Positions 10,836 through 24,173 of a stretch of DNA of 64,000 nucleotides are shown here, in pieces. The notes under the pieces were generated by a model. That model was not told the origin of the DNA, searched no databases, and saw only the letters and a list, made by a program, of their open reading frames with translations. How positions within the stretch are numbered: position 1 is the stretch's first letter; the number at the start of each line of letters is the position of its first letter. Source of the DNA: Anniella stebbinsi (Eukaryota; Chordata; Lepidosauria; Squamata; Anniellidae); contig JARDYH010000003.1 of the NCBI GenBank assembly GCA_029215795.1, positions 12,716,001-12,780,000 on the forward strand. Direction: 5' to 3'. The position numbers and the translations under genes are program-made.

Positions 10836-11650
10836 CCTATTTATTATTTATTTATTTATTGCATTTGTATATTGCCCCATAGCCGAAGCTCTCTGGGTGG
10901 TTTACATAGCATTAAATCAATTAAAAACAATATACAAAAATGAAAACAGCAAAAACATACAACATACACACAATACATACATTTAAAACCACTACAATGA
11001 CCCCAAAAGCTACAAAAAACAAAAACAAACCCAGGCTCCTCAGATATTGCCAAATGCCTGAGAGAAGAGGAAAGTCTTGACCTGGCGCCGAAAAGATAAC
11101 AATGTGGGCGCCAGGCGGGCTTCATCAGGGAGATCGTTCCACAATTGGGGGGCCACCACAGAGAAGGTCCTCTCCCTTGTTGCCGACCTCTGAGCTTCCC
11201 TCAGAGTAGGCACTCGTAGGAGGGCCTTAGATGTTGAATGTAGTGTTCGGGTAGGTTCATATTGGGAAAGGCGTTCCGTCAGGTATTGTGGTCCCAAGCT
11301 GTGTAAGGCTTTATAGGTTAAAACCAGCACCTTGAATTGGGCTCGGAAACATACAGGCAGCCAATGCAAGCGGGCCAGAGTAGGTCTTATATGCTCAACC
11401 TTCTGGTTCCAGTTATCAATCTGGCCGCTGCATTTTGCACAAGCTGCAGCTTCTGAACTGCCTTCAAAGGCAGCCCCACGTAGAGTGCATTGAAGTAATC
11501 TAACTTGGAGGTTACCAGAGCATGGACAACTGAAGCCAGGTTATCGCTGTCCAGATAAGGATGTAGCTGGGCCACCAACCGAAGTTGGTAGAAGGCACTC
11601 TATGCCACTGAGGCCACCTGAGCCTCAAGTGACAGAGATGGATCTCCCAC
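10836..11650 (-). pseudogene. L2-clade LINE ORF2 C-terminus and 3' end
   Basis: On the minus strand 11578-11387 encodes a stretch with VVHALVTSKLDYFNALYVGL and LQLVQNAAARLITGTRR. After a break, 11369-11040 encodes LHWLPVCFRAQFKVLVLTYK and RTFSVVAPQLWNDLPDEARL. This is the end of an L2-type reverse transcriptase ORF downstream of the catalytic palm. The 3' UTR reads GAGAGCTTCGGCTATGGGGC and ends in an (ATAA)n tail at about 10840. The copy is 5'-truncated and has one frame break; otherwise it is well preserved. Confidence 0.88.
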
Positions 11651-11817
11651 CGTACCCTCCTGAAATTCAAACACTGGGATGCTGTGGTGCATTGAGGGCA
11701 GGACTCTGGGGTAAACGTCCAAGGCCTCTCTCAGCAAGACCTCCCCCTCCCCCCATGTGCAGCAGGGCTGGCACAACACATCTTGAAAGAAGTGAAGTAA
11801 CGCACATCACCATCAAA

Positions 11818-11900
11818 ATAGAGAGAGCCCTGTGTGGCTCTGATGTCAGTGAGGCAGTGAATCCATTCTGGGTTTGACTCAGAACTCTAAAGGAGCTACC
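11818..11900. repeat. Fragment of the CAGTGGAGGCTGG MITE family
   Basis: GTGGCTCTGATGTCAGTGAG, GCAGTGAATCCATTCTGG and CAGAACTCTAAAGGA match the interior of the element at 43320. The outer ends are missing. Confidence 0.55.
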
Positions 11901-12204
11901 TGAGGTCCAAATCTCTCTCTCTTTGTCAGATACAGAGACATGCGACATCTCCTTGGTCCCATTAATGTATCCTTTAGCAGACTCACACCAGCTAACTCTG
12001 AACCCCTTAACTCCCCTACCTTTCTTGGGGGGGGGGATATCTGCACTCTCACAGCCTCTCTTGCTCATTTCATCCCAAAAGATGAGGCAGCTGCTACTTT
12101 CCCCAGCCTATTGCTAGCACATCACCCCTCTCGCTTACCATTGTTCAACCTTCCCATTTTTAATAATAGAATTCCATTGCAAGCCTATGCATGTCTACCG
12201 AGTT

Positions 12205-12262
12205 CATGAGTTCAATGGGACTTACTCCCATGTAAACGTGAGTAGGATTTCAGCCTTCAGGG
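12205..12262. repeat. MITE-like repeat (AATGGGACTTACT family)
   Basis: TGAGTTCAATGGGACTTACT then CCCATGTAAACGTGAGTAGG. A short palindrome-derived dispersed repeat, also found at 16105, 23468 and 59195. Confidence 0.6.
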
Positions 12263-12375
12263 CACAGGTTACCCTGTGGTTCCCCCTCCCCTTTCCTCCA
12301 CGGATCCATAAGAACTGTTCAGAAACTTGCTGCCTTATTTGGGTCACTCATCTACAACTCTGAATATGTGGGGTT

Positions 12376-12413
12376 TATTATTATTATTATTATTACTATT
12401 ATTATTATTATTT
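12376..12413. repeat. (ATT)n microsatellite
   Basis: About 12 ATT units with one ACT interruption. Confidence 0.95.
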
Positions 12414-12419
12414 TACTTC

Positions 12420-14500
12420 TGGAATTGGAAATCAGATATTCATGTCATCACTAGCGGAGATGCCCTGAGTATATCACTTCAGGCATACTGCTTAAGACTA
12501 GCTTCACAGCTGCTTTAAGTCCAAATGTATTTGTCACATGCTTGGATCATTGGCAACAGCAGAGGCTATATTTTCACCTCCATCAAGGCAGGAGGAGGGG
12601 GAAAAGGAGTCTCAGAAGCTGTAAATATCCCTGAGCCTATCATTATTAATGATATTCCAAAGCCCCCTACTTTACATATTTAAGTAATTTAAGTATTATA
12701 TTTCATCCTGCCAGAGCGAGACCTTTAGAGATTGTAATTGGTCTACTGCTAGAAATCTGTAATTTGCAGTTCCTAGAAACTTAAAATGGGGAATATGGCA
12801 AAGGGCAGTCTACAAGATAAAAGACGCAAAACTGGATGCCGGGAGATGTGAGGTTCTTTCCCAGCTGCAAACTTTGAAGAGTTTATTCCTCAGTTTCCCC
12901 ATGTGTAATTGGGGTGCTGTTTCCCCCCCTTTTTTTAAGCACCCAGAAAAATAACTCAAGGCTCCAACTAAAAGATTAGTGGATCAGTCATTTCCTAACT
13001 TTGTAGCTTCTTTTTTTAAAAAAATAAAAAAATAAAAAATAAAGGATAAACAGTCAACAGTTAAACATTCAGAAATGTTTAATTTCCTCTGAATTTTAAC
13101 TTCAGAACTCAAACATATTAACAGCATGCACATTCGGGCTGAATAAAAATGTATTTCAGAGCCCAAACTCTTCAGACTCACAATAATTATAATAGTTGCC
13201 ACAGTAAATTAAGTCCAAATTATGCACAGAAGAGTCATTATAAACGTATAAGAACTGAGCTTTTTGCCCTCTTTGTTGTGTGTGCCATCTCCCACCTACA
13301 CATATTTTAATGCTGTACAAAATTATGTAATATGCTTACAATTACATAACAATAAAAAAGCAGAAAAAGAAAGGCGTAGAAACACCTTGGGCCAAACTGA
13401 AGCCATCTCCGGAGCTATATATAAACTCTTTCCATTGTGTGAAGAACAGAACTATAGAAACAACTCTTGTCAGTAAAACTAGCAAGATTCTAACTAAATG
13501 TGTGGGTGGGTGGTATATGATCTATGCATGTGTGTACACACACACACACAAACACACACATCTTCTATATTCACCTCAAAGGTGTGATAAAAGAACCCCA
13601 ACATTTTAAAAGTTAAATAGGTGTGAATTATCCCATATGGCCAAAGAGACTATCAACTGATAGGGAAACAAATAAAATAAATAGCAATAATGTTTAATAT
13701 GTTTGTATTCTCTCTCTTATTGATTATCTTTCTATTTCAATGCTTTTCTAAAGTAAAACAATCCACAGACAGAGTGTAAGTTCAAACCAATGAACAGAAG
13801 AAAAACGCGCAATACGCAAGGCCTTATGGTGCCTAATCAAAACACAGAATTGAAGAAAAGATGGCAACCAGTTTACGTCAGTCCACAGAATCAGCTCGAA
13901 CCTGGTAAAGGATCGGTGGATGGCAAAGCTCTTGTTGATTTCACTGCTGGCCAGGCAATCTACTGGCTGTGGAGTCTACAGTAATCATACGGAAGTCTGC
14001 TGCTGAAATTTAAGTAGCCAGAGAAATGCAACTTAACTCCTTTTTTAATTACAAAGCCACCTGAAAATATTAAGAAAATCTAGTCAGAGGTTCAGTGGGA
14101 TGCACATTATTTTTAAAGGCACTATTTGGATCCTTTTGTCCAACAACTTTGAAAGCAGAAACCTTCTATGATGTGGGATAGGAAATATATATATAATGGC
14201 CAAGACAGTTGCAAAACAAACTCACTACATCATTTTTCCATGCTGCATAAAGATGAGGAGAAAAGTGCCTGTGGTTGAAGCAAGAGGATTCTTATTAATT
14301 TTGACCCCATACATTCTTCTGCCCCTATTTTAGCCTCATCTGGAGGTGATCTGAAACTGGCAGCCATTTCATCTAACCCTCAGCTGAGATATTCCACAAA
14401 TTAACCCTTCTAAAGATTGAGCCATATTATTAGGATTATAATGTGACACAGCAGACAGCAGAAACTGGCAACTTGAGCAAATAGCTACCTCAGCCTACTC
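12420..14500. other. SOX5 intron 1, largely unique
   Basis: Apart from short A/T runs, no repeat family or exon is recognised. 13790-13990 has evenly complex sequence that could be a conserved non-coding block; this cannot be tested without alignment. Confidence 0.4.
13536..13562. repeat. (CA)n microsatellite
   Basis: ACACACACACACACAAACAC, one interruption. Confidence 0.9.
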
Positions 14501-14608
14501 CAACCTGGAGTCCTCCTGTTATTTTGGACAACACCATCCATCAGCCCTGGCTACTGGCCATGCTGACTGGGGCTGACACATCCAAAAAGCACAAGGTTGG
14601 GGAAGGCT
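14501..14608. mobile_element. Palindromic MITE (CCCATCAGCCCTGGC family), old
   Basis: ATTTTGGACAACACCATCCA, CATCAGCCCTGGCTACTGGC and CATGCTGACTGGGGCTGAC, then TTGGGGAAGGCT. A diverged member of the family with ACTACAACTCCCATCA ends. Confidence 0.5.
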
Positions 14609-14889
14609 ATGTTAACCCACATACTTGATCCTGTTCCTGAAGATCATCAACTGAATGCTATGTTGTACTGGTTCAGGCTTGGTTCAGTTGTGAAGATGAT
14701 CCACGTGTGGGTGCTCAGGCCTATGTGAGGCACTGCTGGGCTTGAGCATTCACATGGAGGAACCATTTGAGAGAACCAGCATATCCAGCTTCAAGAAAGG
14801 ACCAGCACAATTGTGCAACTGCACCTCATGTTGGCTACATAGACAACTCCTAGATGTAGGAGCTGGTTCTCACAAACAAGTGGGGCATA

Positions 14890-15055
14890 GGAAGCTGAAT
14901 TATACCGAGTCAGCCCAGTATTATGTACACTTGACTGGCAGGAACTCTCCAGGGTTTCCAACAGGATTTTTTTTCCAGACTTACCTGGAGATGCCAGGGA
15001 TTGGCCTTTGGCATGCAACATATGTGCTCTACTCTGAGTTGTGTTCCTCACCCAG
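14890..15055 (-). repeat. tRNA-derived SINE, second family, minus strand
   Basis: Same family as 2945-3170: GAGTCAGCCCAGTATTATGT, GACTGGCAGGAACTCTCCAG and CCTGGAGATGCCAGGGATTG on the plus strand are the complement of the SINE body. The head is partial. Confidence 0.62.
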
Positions 15056-15131
15056 TGCTGCCAGACAATGAGAAGGAAGGGAAGGAGTCCTCAGATTCCC
15101 AAGATGTTCATGTGCAACATCCGGAGCTAAA

Positions 15132-15133
<2 letters not shown>

Positions 15134-15195
<62 letters not shown>
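15134..15195. repeat. (TC)n(CA)n compound microsatellite
   Basis: About 15 TC units directly followed by about 16 CA units. Confidence 0.97.
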
Positions 15196-15196
<1 letters not shown>

Positions 15197-16104
15197 AGAC
15201 CTGAATGTGGATGCAAACACAACTTGTGGACAGAAATCCATAAATTTCCATCCTTGGGAGGCATGTTGCAGGGGACAGTTTGACAAAATGTGCATCTTTG
15301 AAAACTGTTTCAAACGTTTTGGCTGGCACCATCCTCAGCCCAAGCCCTCAGCATAGCCAATGGTAGTGAAAGCAGTAGGCCAAAACACCTGGAGGGCTAC
15401 AAATTACTCACCCCTATAATAAATGGGTGCATACATCCAGAAATGTAAATACATTTAAAACTGTGCAAGAAAGTATGCAGGTTAATGCATAGACTATGAA
15501 AATGCATACAAGTTTCTGCACAGATCTTTCTTTTTTAAAAACTGCAAGATCCTGCAGAAGTGGGATGGAATGGGCAGCCCCTCAAAAAAAGCAGACAATC
15601 TCAGCGAGACCAAGACACATAGATAAGTCCACACTCAGAGCCAAAGCCTAACCCTACAAACCTTCGAAAAGCATCAGAACGCTTTCCAGATTGAGCAGAT
15701 TTTAACCGTAAAATACATATATGTGTGTTTAATTTGATGTGATTTTTTCCCTTAAAACCAGCAACACCATTGTTAACTGTCTTGGAAAGAAGTAGGAGAT
15801 TGAAGCCACTACATGACTGATCCCTATCGGGGGCATTGCTAATCAAGGTAGAGTTTATTTCATCATTCCAGATGCCTCCGTCCAATGAGCCAAGCCATAT
15901 ACAAGAGGAAATATAACATACAAACACACAGAGGCACAGGGTGCCCCACTGATGGGGAGAACTTCTGGATCCCAAAATATAATAATTAGTCAAACCCAGG
16001 GCATGGCACAAAACTCTGAAAGATAAATGCTTTGACACTTTAAGAGAAATCCAGCTTACCTGACCCTACAACTCAAGCTTAGGGACTGCAGCTCAAAGTA
16101 AAAT

Positions 16105-16225
16105 CCAACATAAGCTCTACTTAGAGTAGATCCGTTGAAATGAATTGGACTTCAGTTAGGCAGGACTAACTTAAACCCCATTCATTTCAATGGGTCTACT
16201 CCAAATAGGACTTACATTGGATTTC
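16105..16225. repeat. MITE-like repeat (AATGGGACTTACT family)
   Basis: TAGAGTAGATCCGTTGAAAT pairs with ATTTCAATGGGTCTACTCC, forming a palindrome around GCAGGACTAACTT. Confidence 0.62.
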
Positions 16226-16393
16226 ACTCTAAGTGTACGACACACATTTTACATGCAGATGATCCCAGCTTTGATCCCTGGCATTTTGAGTTTAAAGGCG
16301 TGGGTAGCAAAACGATGTGAAAAAGACGACTCTGCCCGACACCTAGGAGAGCTTCTACCCATCATCGCAGAACCACCTTCCCCAAAGTGGCCC

Positions 16394-16475
16394 CCTCCAG
16401 ACGTGTTGGATTACAACTCCCATCAGCCTCTAGCCAGCCCAGCCAATTGCCGTAGATGATGGGAGTTGTCACACA
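16394..16475. mobile_element. Palindromic MITE (ACAACTCCCATCA family)
   Basis: TTGGATTACAACTCCCATCA pairs with GATGATGGGAGTTGT. A short, partly truncated copy. Confidence 0.65.
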
Positions 16476-17364
16476 AACCTTCTGAAGGACTCCGCATTGT
16501 GGAAGACTGGAGCGGATAATGACCATAACCTGCACTTTTCAAATTATTTCACATACTGGAACTTAGCTCTCTGACAGATTTTGTACTTCTCTGCATTTTG
16601 CGCTGCAATCCTCGTCAGTTTAAACATATCGAGAAGATGCAGCATGAAATGTACAGCTTGAGAGAAAATGTGCATTTAAAAGCATGCTGAAATATGCTTT
16701 CTGAGATTTTTTTTTTTTTTGGCAAACTAATGCAGAAACAGAACAGAACTCAACCAAAAGCGACACAGATAGGAAACAGAAAGGTCCGTGCATCCTAGCT
16801 CTGACCTGGTATAAAACTCCTTTCTGTGTAAACTATGGAAATTTCTCTCTCTCAGAGTGGAAATCAAAAAGGATTCTTCTGAAACAGTTCATAAACAACA
16901 CACTTGAATCATGCATCCCATTTACATCACTGAAGCAAAGCCAGCCACTTCTTAGTTAACCGTGCTCCCGATGGCCTACTGACAATTAGCCCCAATTTAC
17001 CAGTAGCCATATTTTCGCTGCCCTATGGCGAGATTGAGGCCCTTTTTGCTGCTTGCAACGGCAGGACAGCACACAATCTCACTAACCTTTCCCCATCCCC
17101 TTTGATGCTTGCAGCCGCAGTGGGTGCTGAAGCGGTTACATGGAGTAAATAAAATCTCACACATCCTGCTTTACCCTTGGTAGTTTAACTCTTAGCTGTG
17201 GAAACAAATGTTCCAACAATTATATTAGAGATGATGAACCTGCAGCCTAAAAAATCCCACTAAAGCCTAGTTATGTCAAGCCACTTGGATGTAGTCCCAT
17301 TGGAATCAACAGCTTGAAACTGCCATCAGCTTACAGTACAGTGAGATTATCTGGCATTTTATCT

Positions 17365-17670
17365 CACACTATAACAAGAGCAGGAGAAAAGCCCAGCCAG
17401 ATCAGACCAAGGGTCGACCCAGTCCAGCATTTCTGTTGCCAACCGTGGCCAGCCAAATTTTCTCCAAGGGTCGCAAGCAGGCACAAAGACATGAAGCCTT
17501 CCCTCTTTTCTGTCCCTAGAATCTGAGATTCAGAGGCTCACAGACTCACAGATCCTATTTAGCTATCATAGCAAATAACACTTGCTAGAACTATATCTTC
17601 CACAAATGTGTCTGATCCCTTTTTAAAGCCATCGAAACCACTGGCTGACATCAGTAGCTGGGATCTGGTG
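17365..17670 (-). pseudogene. CR1-clade LINE 3' end, minus strand
   Basis: On the minus strand the sequence carries a diverged DGFKK coding end, followed by the 3' UTR with ATGCTGGACTGGGTCGACCC and TTGGTCTGATCTGGCTGGGC (plus-strand positions 17393-17440). It is old and diverged, the only sizeable LINE trace in the TE-poor zone. Confidence 0.72.
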
Positions 17671-17819
17671 GCAGTGAATTATTACACTGGCATCATGCAA
17701 AGATGCTTGTGAAGTTTGAACATAACAAATCTGCAACACGAAATGATTTGATTTGCACCTCGTGGGCTAGCATGCTGATCGGAGCTCAACTACCCAATTC
17801 TCTTCATGTAGTGATACAG

Positions 17820-18250
17820 TTCTTGACAACTTAAACATATCAAAACACACATTTAAATACATATTGTCAGCGAAAATACACATTGAGATAAGTATTAAAT
17901 ATGCATTTAAAGTGGATTGTTCAAAAGAACATTACAGCTCAATATGGTCAAAAAACAGAATTATGGGTGAAAATATGTGAAATTCCCAGCATAAGCACAG
18001 AAGTAGACCGCAGAATAAATCTATGGCACAGGGAAAACTTGAACCTGAATCCTAGTTCTAAGTCAGACAGTCTACCTACTATAGTAGAAAAATACACATT
18101 TCAATGCATATTTTGTGATAAAATACTCATTTAGATAAATGTTAAAATAGATATTTAAAGAGAATTGTTTAAAAGAAAATCACAGATTCATATGGAAATG
18201 TAACAGAATTATAGTGAAACACACACAGTCCAGAAACAGATAATTTTGCC
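17820..18250. repeat. AT-rich repeat, two tandem-like segments
   Basis: AGTATTAAATATGCATTTAA and GTGGATTGTTCAAAAGAA near 17890 recur in altered form near 18135 (TAAATGTTAAAATAGATATT, GAATTGTTTAAAAGAAAAT). A diverged local duplication of an AT-rich repeat. Confidence 0.45.
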
Positions 18251-18399
18251 CATCACTACCAAGGTGTTTCTGTACTTGAGACTGAAAGAGAAATTTGCCC
18301 AAAGACCACAGAATGAATCTACAGTAGAGGTAGGACCTGAACGCAGCACCCAATTCTAAAGCAGGCAGACTACTACTATATTAGACTGGTTTTGAAGAA

Positions 18400-20560
18400 T
18401 CTGAATTTGAACTGTGAATCAAGCTGTCCTCCATTCAAATGCACAGAGAAGCTTTTATCACCCCAAACAGACCAAACACTCTCAGAATTCTGATAGGCAA
18501 TAGAAGGCAATTACCTTCTTTTTCAGGATACTTTGCAAGAGTTCAGAATTAAAAGAGTTCTGTTAAAGATAAGCTAAATGCACCCCCCTCCAAAAAAAAA
18601 AAATGGAATGGCTGTAGTGAACAATACAGGGCTATGTAGCGTTTCACAATAAAATGAAGCGTGAAATCACATTTAAACACACACACACACTAATGAAAGG
18701 ACACCCACAATTCATAGACAGAAAGTATATGTGTGTGTTCACATATTTAAAAACCAGTGTATCCCATGAATTTGAAAATGCAAGACCCCATCAAGAAAAC
18801 AATGAAGGATGTATATAAATGTGATGGTTGTTGGCAGGGGGCAGTGAAGAAGCAAGACTAATTCCTATATATCTGAAACAATAACCAAATACCAACACCC
18901 AGCATCTTTATTATCTCATGTTCTTCCCAATGACCATTCCACCAGATAGATGGGGCACAATGACCACCACTACAAGGGTGTTGGGAGCCAAATGAAGATT
19001 TCACACTATTACAATGCCATGGGTTGGTGCTACTATATTGACAAAAGGACCAGTCCCTGTCCATAAAGCTGCTTTACAACATAGAATCAACATGTGCCAT
19101 GGCCAGGACTGGGAATGATTCAACAATGCTATATACTAGAGGCCGTAAGACTATCTGCACCAGTCCATGCCTCTATATCCCAAAATTAATAACATTTTTT
19201 TTAATGGGGCTCCATACATCTGTGGTGGCATTTCAGAAAGATTAAGGATCTTTTGGGGTATGGTTAACATAATTGAGGAAGCCTTGGGTTGAATCCTTTG
19301 ATTTTGCTCTTAACTTATGTGAAAGACCGAGTTCCTTAAATAAAATACACCTAGTCCCTTAAATAATTCATCAAGTGAATTGTTTAATATAATTGTATCA
19401 GCAAAGACAGTGTTTGCCAGACACAAAACATTTCAATTCAAGAAGAATGGTGGGGGGGGGGGGACTCTAGGATGTAATAAAGCTGATATTTGTATTTCAG
19501 ATTCCAGGATATGAAAGGTCAATGTACACCTTTAACAAACTATCTCCCAGAGCAATTGGGACCGTTACTAAACTATTCCTCCCAAGAGAAAACCAAACCA
19601 ACAAGGTTCCATAATCAATCTGAATGTGGTTTAAACTGAGTTTATTAAGGTGATTTCTAATTCATTACAACACAGGGAACTAACCAGCCAAAGTTAATGA
19701 TCCAGTGATTTCAGGTGGTGGTGGGGAATTTAGTATGTGATTAACTCTCACATTGAAATCAACTGGACTTAAAATATTTTATTTTGGCTGGAGTGTGTGC
19801 CCTTCATATTGGGTATCACAAATATTTCATATACTTATTTGTGACACTTTGGAGTTGACCTTTGGCATGTAATAATGAATGAAAACAATTCTGACAGCAT
19901 TTAAAATATATAACGTACTATGCTTTCATTTGTTTTGTGAACCTAGCTATGTGAGGGCTTGATCCTGAAATTGAGTTATAATTACCTTGAGTAAATAAAT
20001 AAACCACGGGATTGAAACTGATGGAATCACAAGATGGTCTTGCTCCACTTTGCCTGGAAGAAGCTGCTGCGATCACCGTCAGAGCACACCGTCACAGTTA
20101 CACATATCTATCGGACGGGAAGCCAATAATGTCTCTCTCTCTAGAGCAGGTGAAATGCTGATTTTCAAGGTGCAAAATTACTAGCTGCTGCTAATGCAAT
20201 GTACTTGCACCATTCTTTGGACTTTTAACCATTATTATACTCACCTACCCCTATAAATTAGCTAACAAGTATGGAAGCCAAAGGACATGGTAGCAAGAAA
20301 GGTCAAGCACACTCTAATAACAAACAAAGAGACAAAAAAAACCACACCTGTCAACAAGTTTTGCAACCAAATCCCAATAGATGAAGCTTTCATGCTTCTG
20401 GCAGTCAGAGTTTGGTTCATTTCATTACGTGTTAATCCACTGGCCCCAAAGGAGCAGCACACTTCCATGTAATTGCCCCCACGTTAATGCCATGATTTCC
20501 CCACCCACCCACTTTATAGACTTTTAAATTTAGCCTGCTCTTTGCAAAGAAAAACTCAGG

Positions 20561-20600
<40 letters not shown>

Positions 20601-22500
20601 TTTTTCCCTCTCATCTATTCCTCTGCGAACAAATTTATGGCGCAACAAGGATGTGCTGGTTTGGACACAACTTTGAAGCAGCAAACCTGGCAAAGGTTTG
20701 GAACAGAATATTGCTGAGGTGAGACGGTTATTTGCTGGACTATAAGGTACTTTCTACGCTGCTCTCAAATACCCCCCTAGTGGTTGCGTTCGATTAAGCA
20801 TTGCATGCTCTACAGACGAAACGGGCATTGCAACAGGCAGAGTCGGCAGAGGAACAGATAAAAATTGACCTAAAAATGAACTAAACTCTGAAGTGATCTT
20901 AAGCTTTTATAAGAAGTAAACGTCTCACTCAAATCACTCAGAAGAACTGTCATTCTTCTCCTTTTTAATATCTAGTAGGAGTTCACAAAAATCTGCATAG
21001 CTCGTTGTATTATTTGCTACATCCTGATCCTCAACCCACTTAATCCAGAGTGTTTGGAAAGGAGCTAATTTAGACCATGTTAATTAAAGAGCACATTTTC
21101 AGAGAAAGGGGGGGGGGGGTGAGGAGGAGTTTAACCAAGTTCCTCTATATAATAATTGCTCCAAGCTGATTTTAGTCACCTTTGCAAGAATGAGTTTTTA
21201 AACGCAGGTCCATTTATCCTCAGTCTGAATATCAGAAATGTAGGTTTGTTCCAAACGGACTTGATAAAATATATTTTATATACAGATTCAACTTTTTAAA
21301 ATGAAACCCTTAGCAAGAGAGTAGAAGCAGTAGAACTATTGGCAACATTCTCTCACAATAATCATGTCATCAAAAGGTACGGGGTGTCGGTGTGACCTGT
21401 ATTTGGGGGCAGAGGTTCCTTCGGAGCTTTATCATTATGATGAAACTATGACTAGACAAATCATACTGCGGGGGGAGCAGGGTTGGGCAAGCAAATACCA
21501 ACTTCATGAAAGGGTGTGGGGATTGTAATAGGATTCGGAATAAGTAATATGAAAATCACCCAAACTGATATTTTCCCTTCAAGTATTTACTTTTTTCATC
21601 TGCTACGTGCACATTTCCCAGGCAAATAAATGCAGCCTGATCAAAAGCAAAATATAGATTTCCCAGGGAGCCAAGAGAAACTTATTCAATCCCTATCAAA
21701 AAGCACCATGGCTAAAACATCGAGACAGGTCGTCACATTTTTAATAAGGCTTTGACACAGATATGGCTGCTAGTTAAAAGCTCCCTAAGAAGCTGTAAAT
21801 ACCTCATGCATTCATTATGCTTAATGTCTCTGGACAACAGGGCAAAAGAAGGAAACCAGCTCTCGGCTTTTCAAGGTAGCAAGCGCACCCGCCGTACTCA
21901 CAAGCAGACGTTTTAAAGTCGCATGGCTTGATGCGGGGAGAGCAGGCCCCTACCAACCCCTCTCTCTGTCACTCTCAAATTAACCCCTTGAGTGCCAATG
22001 ACAAGCAAGCCACCCGGAACCTGGCCGTGTTAAATTCTACATTTGGCGTGAGCACCACCAGGCTACTTCCATGGGATGAATGACTCCTCCGCTCCCTCAC
22101 GGAGCCATTTTCAACCCTGCTTTGCCATTCTAGCAACAGACAAAATGAATGAAGTCTTCATTCAGATCCGCGCAGGCGGCGAAGCAAAAACCGTGACACA
22201 ACTTGTAGCCAACATGTTTCCTAGAGATCCTAAAAAACCAAGTGTGCTAAATCACTTCCAAAATAGTGCCAAGCAACACACTGAAAACTCATTAATACTT
22301 TTGCCTAAGCGCAGAGAGACATCAGCGGGCTAAATTTTGTTTGGCCCAAACGGATGTTTGTAGCAATTCCCCAGATCATGGGTACAAGGCAATGCTCCAA
22401 TCTAGAAATCAGGACAAGCAACAGTATGGGGATTAAATGGCACTAAGTGTCTATGCCATTTCATACATGGGCTTTTTAAGAACATACCTACAGTACAGCC
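18400..22500. other. SOX5 intron 1, transposon-poor
   Basis: Long unique stretch with only microsatellites and C/G homopolymers. No gene. Candidate zone for intronic regulatory elements, by its low repeat content only. Confidence 0.45.
20566..20597. repeat. (AT)n microsatellite
   Basis: 16 AT units. Confidence 0.96.
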
Positions 22501-22512
22501 AGATGTGATGGA

Positions 22513-22618
22513 CTCCAGATGTGATGGACTACAACTGCCAGTATCCCCAGCCAGTGAGGCCAATGTCTGAGCTGGCTGGGGATGATGGGAGTTATAGCCC
22601 AACACATCTGGAGGGTAC
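22513..22618. mobile_element. Palindromic MITE (ACAACTCCCATCA family)
   Basis: CTCCAGATGTGATGGACTAC on the left pairs with the TATAGCCCAACACATCTGGA end. GCCAGTATCCCCAGCCAG / CTGGCTGGGGATGATGGG form the inner stem. Confidence 0.72.
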
Positions 22619-23467
22619 CAGCTTGAGGCTAGCTGCTCAAGTCCATTTCCTTTAGGAGACCAATGAAGCAAACACTCTGACCTGGCCCATGGTTGGAAGG
22701 GTGTCATTTTTTCCACGTTCACAACAGTTACAAGGCAAGCGGGGTGGGGAAGAAGAACTGAGATTCTCTCTTTCTCTTCTGAGAAACTTTAGGTAACAGA
22801 AAATTGCAATACAGGAGAACAATCATGTCATCCAGTGGCTTTCAAAGAACCCCAAAATAAATGCAATAGAAGGCCGAGATTACAAAAGCAGCAAAATTCA
22901 CAATATAATTGTCACCTCAATTAAGATCCTTTTAACACCTTCCTCATCTATTGTTGTTTGAATATTCCCCATATATTTTTTAGAGAAAGTGAATCAAATA
23001 TTTACTTTGTTTCACGGGAAGCACCTCTTCCTTTCTTCGCTACTCTGTTTTTTACTAAGAGAACAATCCACGCTCTACTTTGATGCCATTCAAATTCATG
23101 TAAACAGCTCTGCCTTCTGATACCTACAGCATCTATTCTGTGGGTCTGCAGAGGGGGGGAAATGTATCAATCTGGGCTAGTTACTTCAGATTTAAAAATG
23201 TCCTCTACACCAGGAACATTGTGAAGTAGCCCCTTGATCTGTTTCACATTTACAAGATTTTATGAAGACATTCAAGAATCATGCCAGGCATTTCTGAGCT
23301 TTTAATTGTTGTTGTAAATTTCACAGCAAAGTTTGTAATGCTGGAGTTACAGGTACCTCCCATCAAATGTTTGCAAAAGACAAAACTTTACCATGACTTG
23401 CTTCCCATACCTGACTAATATTGGCCACATCCCTGTTTAGGGGGGGAAAAGGGAAAAAAATTAAAAG

Positions 23468-23545
23468 CACAATCCTATGCAAATTTACTCAGAAGTAAGT
23501 CCCACTGTATTCAATAAGCCTTACTCCATAGTAAGTGTATTTAGA
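23468..23545. repeat. MITE-like repeat (AATGGGACTTACT family)
   Basis: CAATCCTATGCAAATTTACT, CAGAAGTAAGTCCCACTG and CTTACTCCATAGTAAGTG are diagnostic of the family. Confidence 0.6.
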
Positions 23546-24093
23546 ATCCTAACCTAAATCCTTTTTTGAAAAAATGACCATCATAGCATGAAATCTTACC
23601 ATGTGAAGTACCTCATTGAAACCCACCAGAGAAATGGAAAGCTAGCTACAATCTTTCAGGATCTTAAAATTTCAAAGTCTGGCACCTAAAACTTGAGCTG
23701 TCTGGACCTTTTTCAATTTATTTGGTAGAGCCCATCTTGATTTAAAAACAACAAAGAAATTAATAACTTCTCTGGACATGCTAAACCTGTCCTGAATTTG
23801 GATCAACAAACTGTACATGCTAATGCACAGAGTCTAACAGATGTTAATACTGCTACTGATTCATTCCTGCTTTTCCACCGGATGCTGTGGACAGTTTTCC
23901 AGGCTTCCGTATTACCAAAGTTAAAAAGCGAGGGTTGGGGAGGAAATGAGCACAGACACCAAAACAAAAGCAAGAACAGTTTCATTTCTATGCAAGCCAT
24001 TAACTTCCCCATAAAGTTAAGGTGAAGTTCTGAAAGTTTTAGAAGAAATCAAGTTGATAGAAAAAGCAATGAGACATATCTCTTCCTGCAAAA

Positions 24094-24140
24094 AAGAAGA
24101 AGAAGAAGAAGAAGAAAAAGAAGAAGAAGAAGAAGAAGAA

Positions 24141-24172
<32 letters not shown>

Positions 24173-24173
24173 A
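24094..24173. repeat. (AAG)n triplet repeat in SOX5 intron 1
   Basis: About 27 AAG/GAA units with AAA and AGG interruptions. Purine-only on this strand; on the SOX5 strand it reads CTT. Confidence 0.97.
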
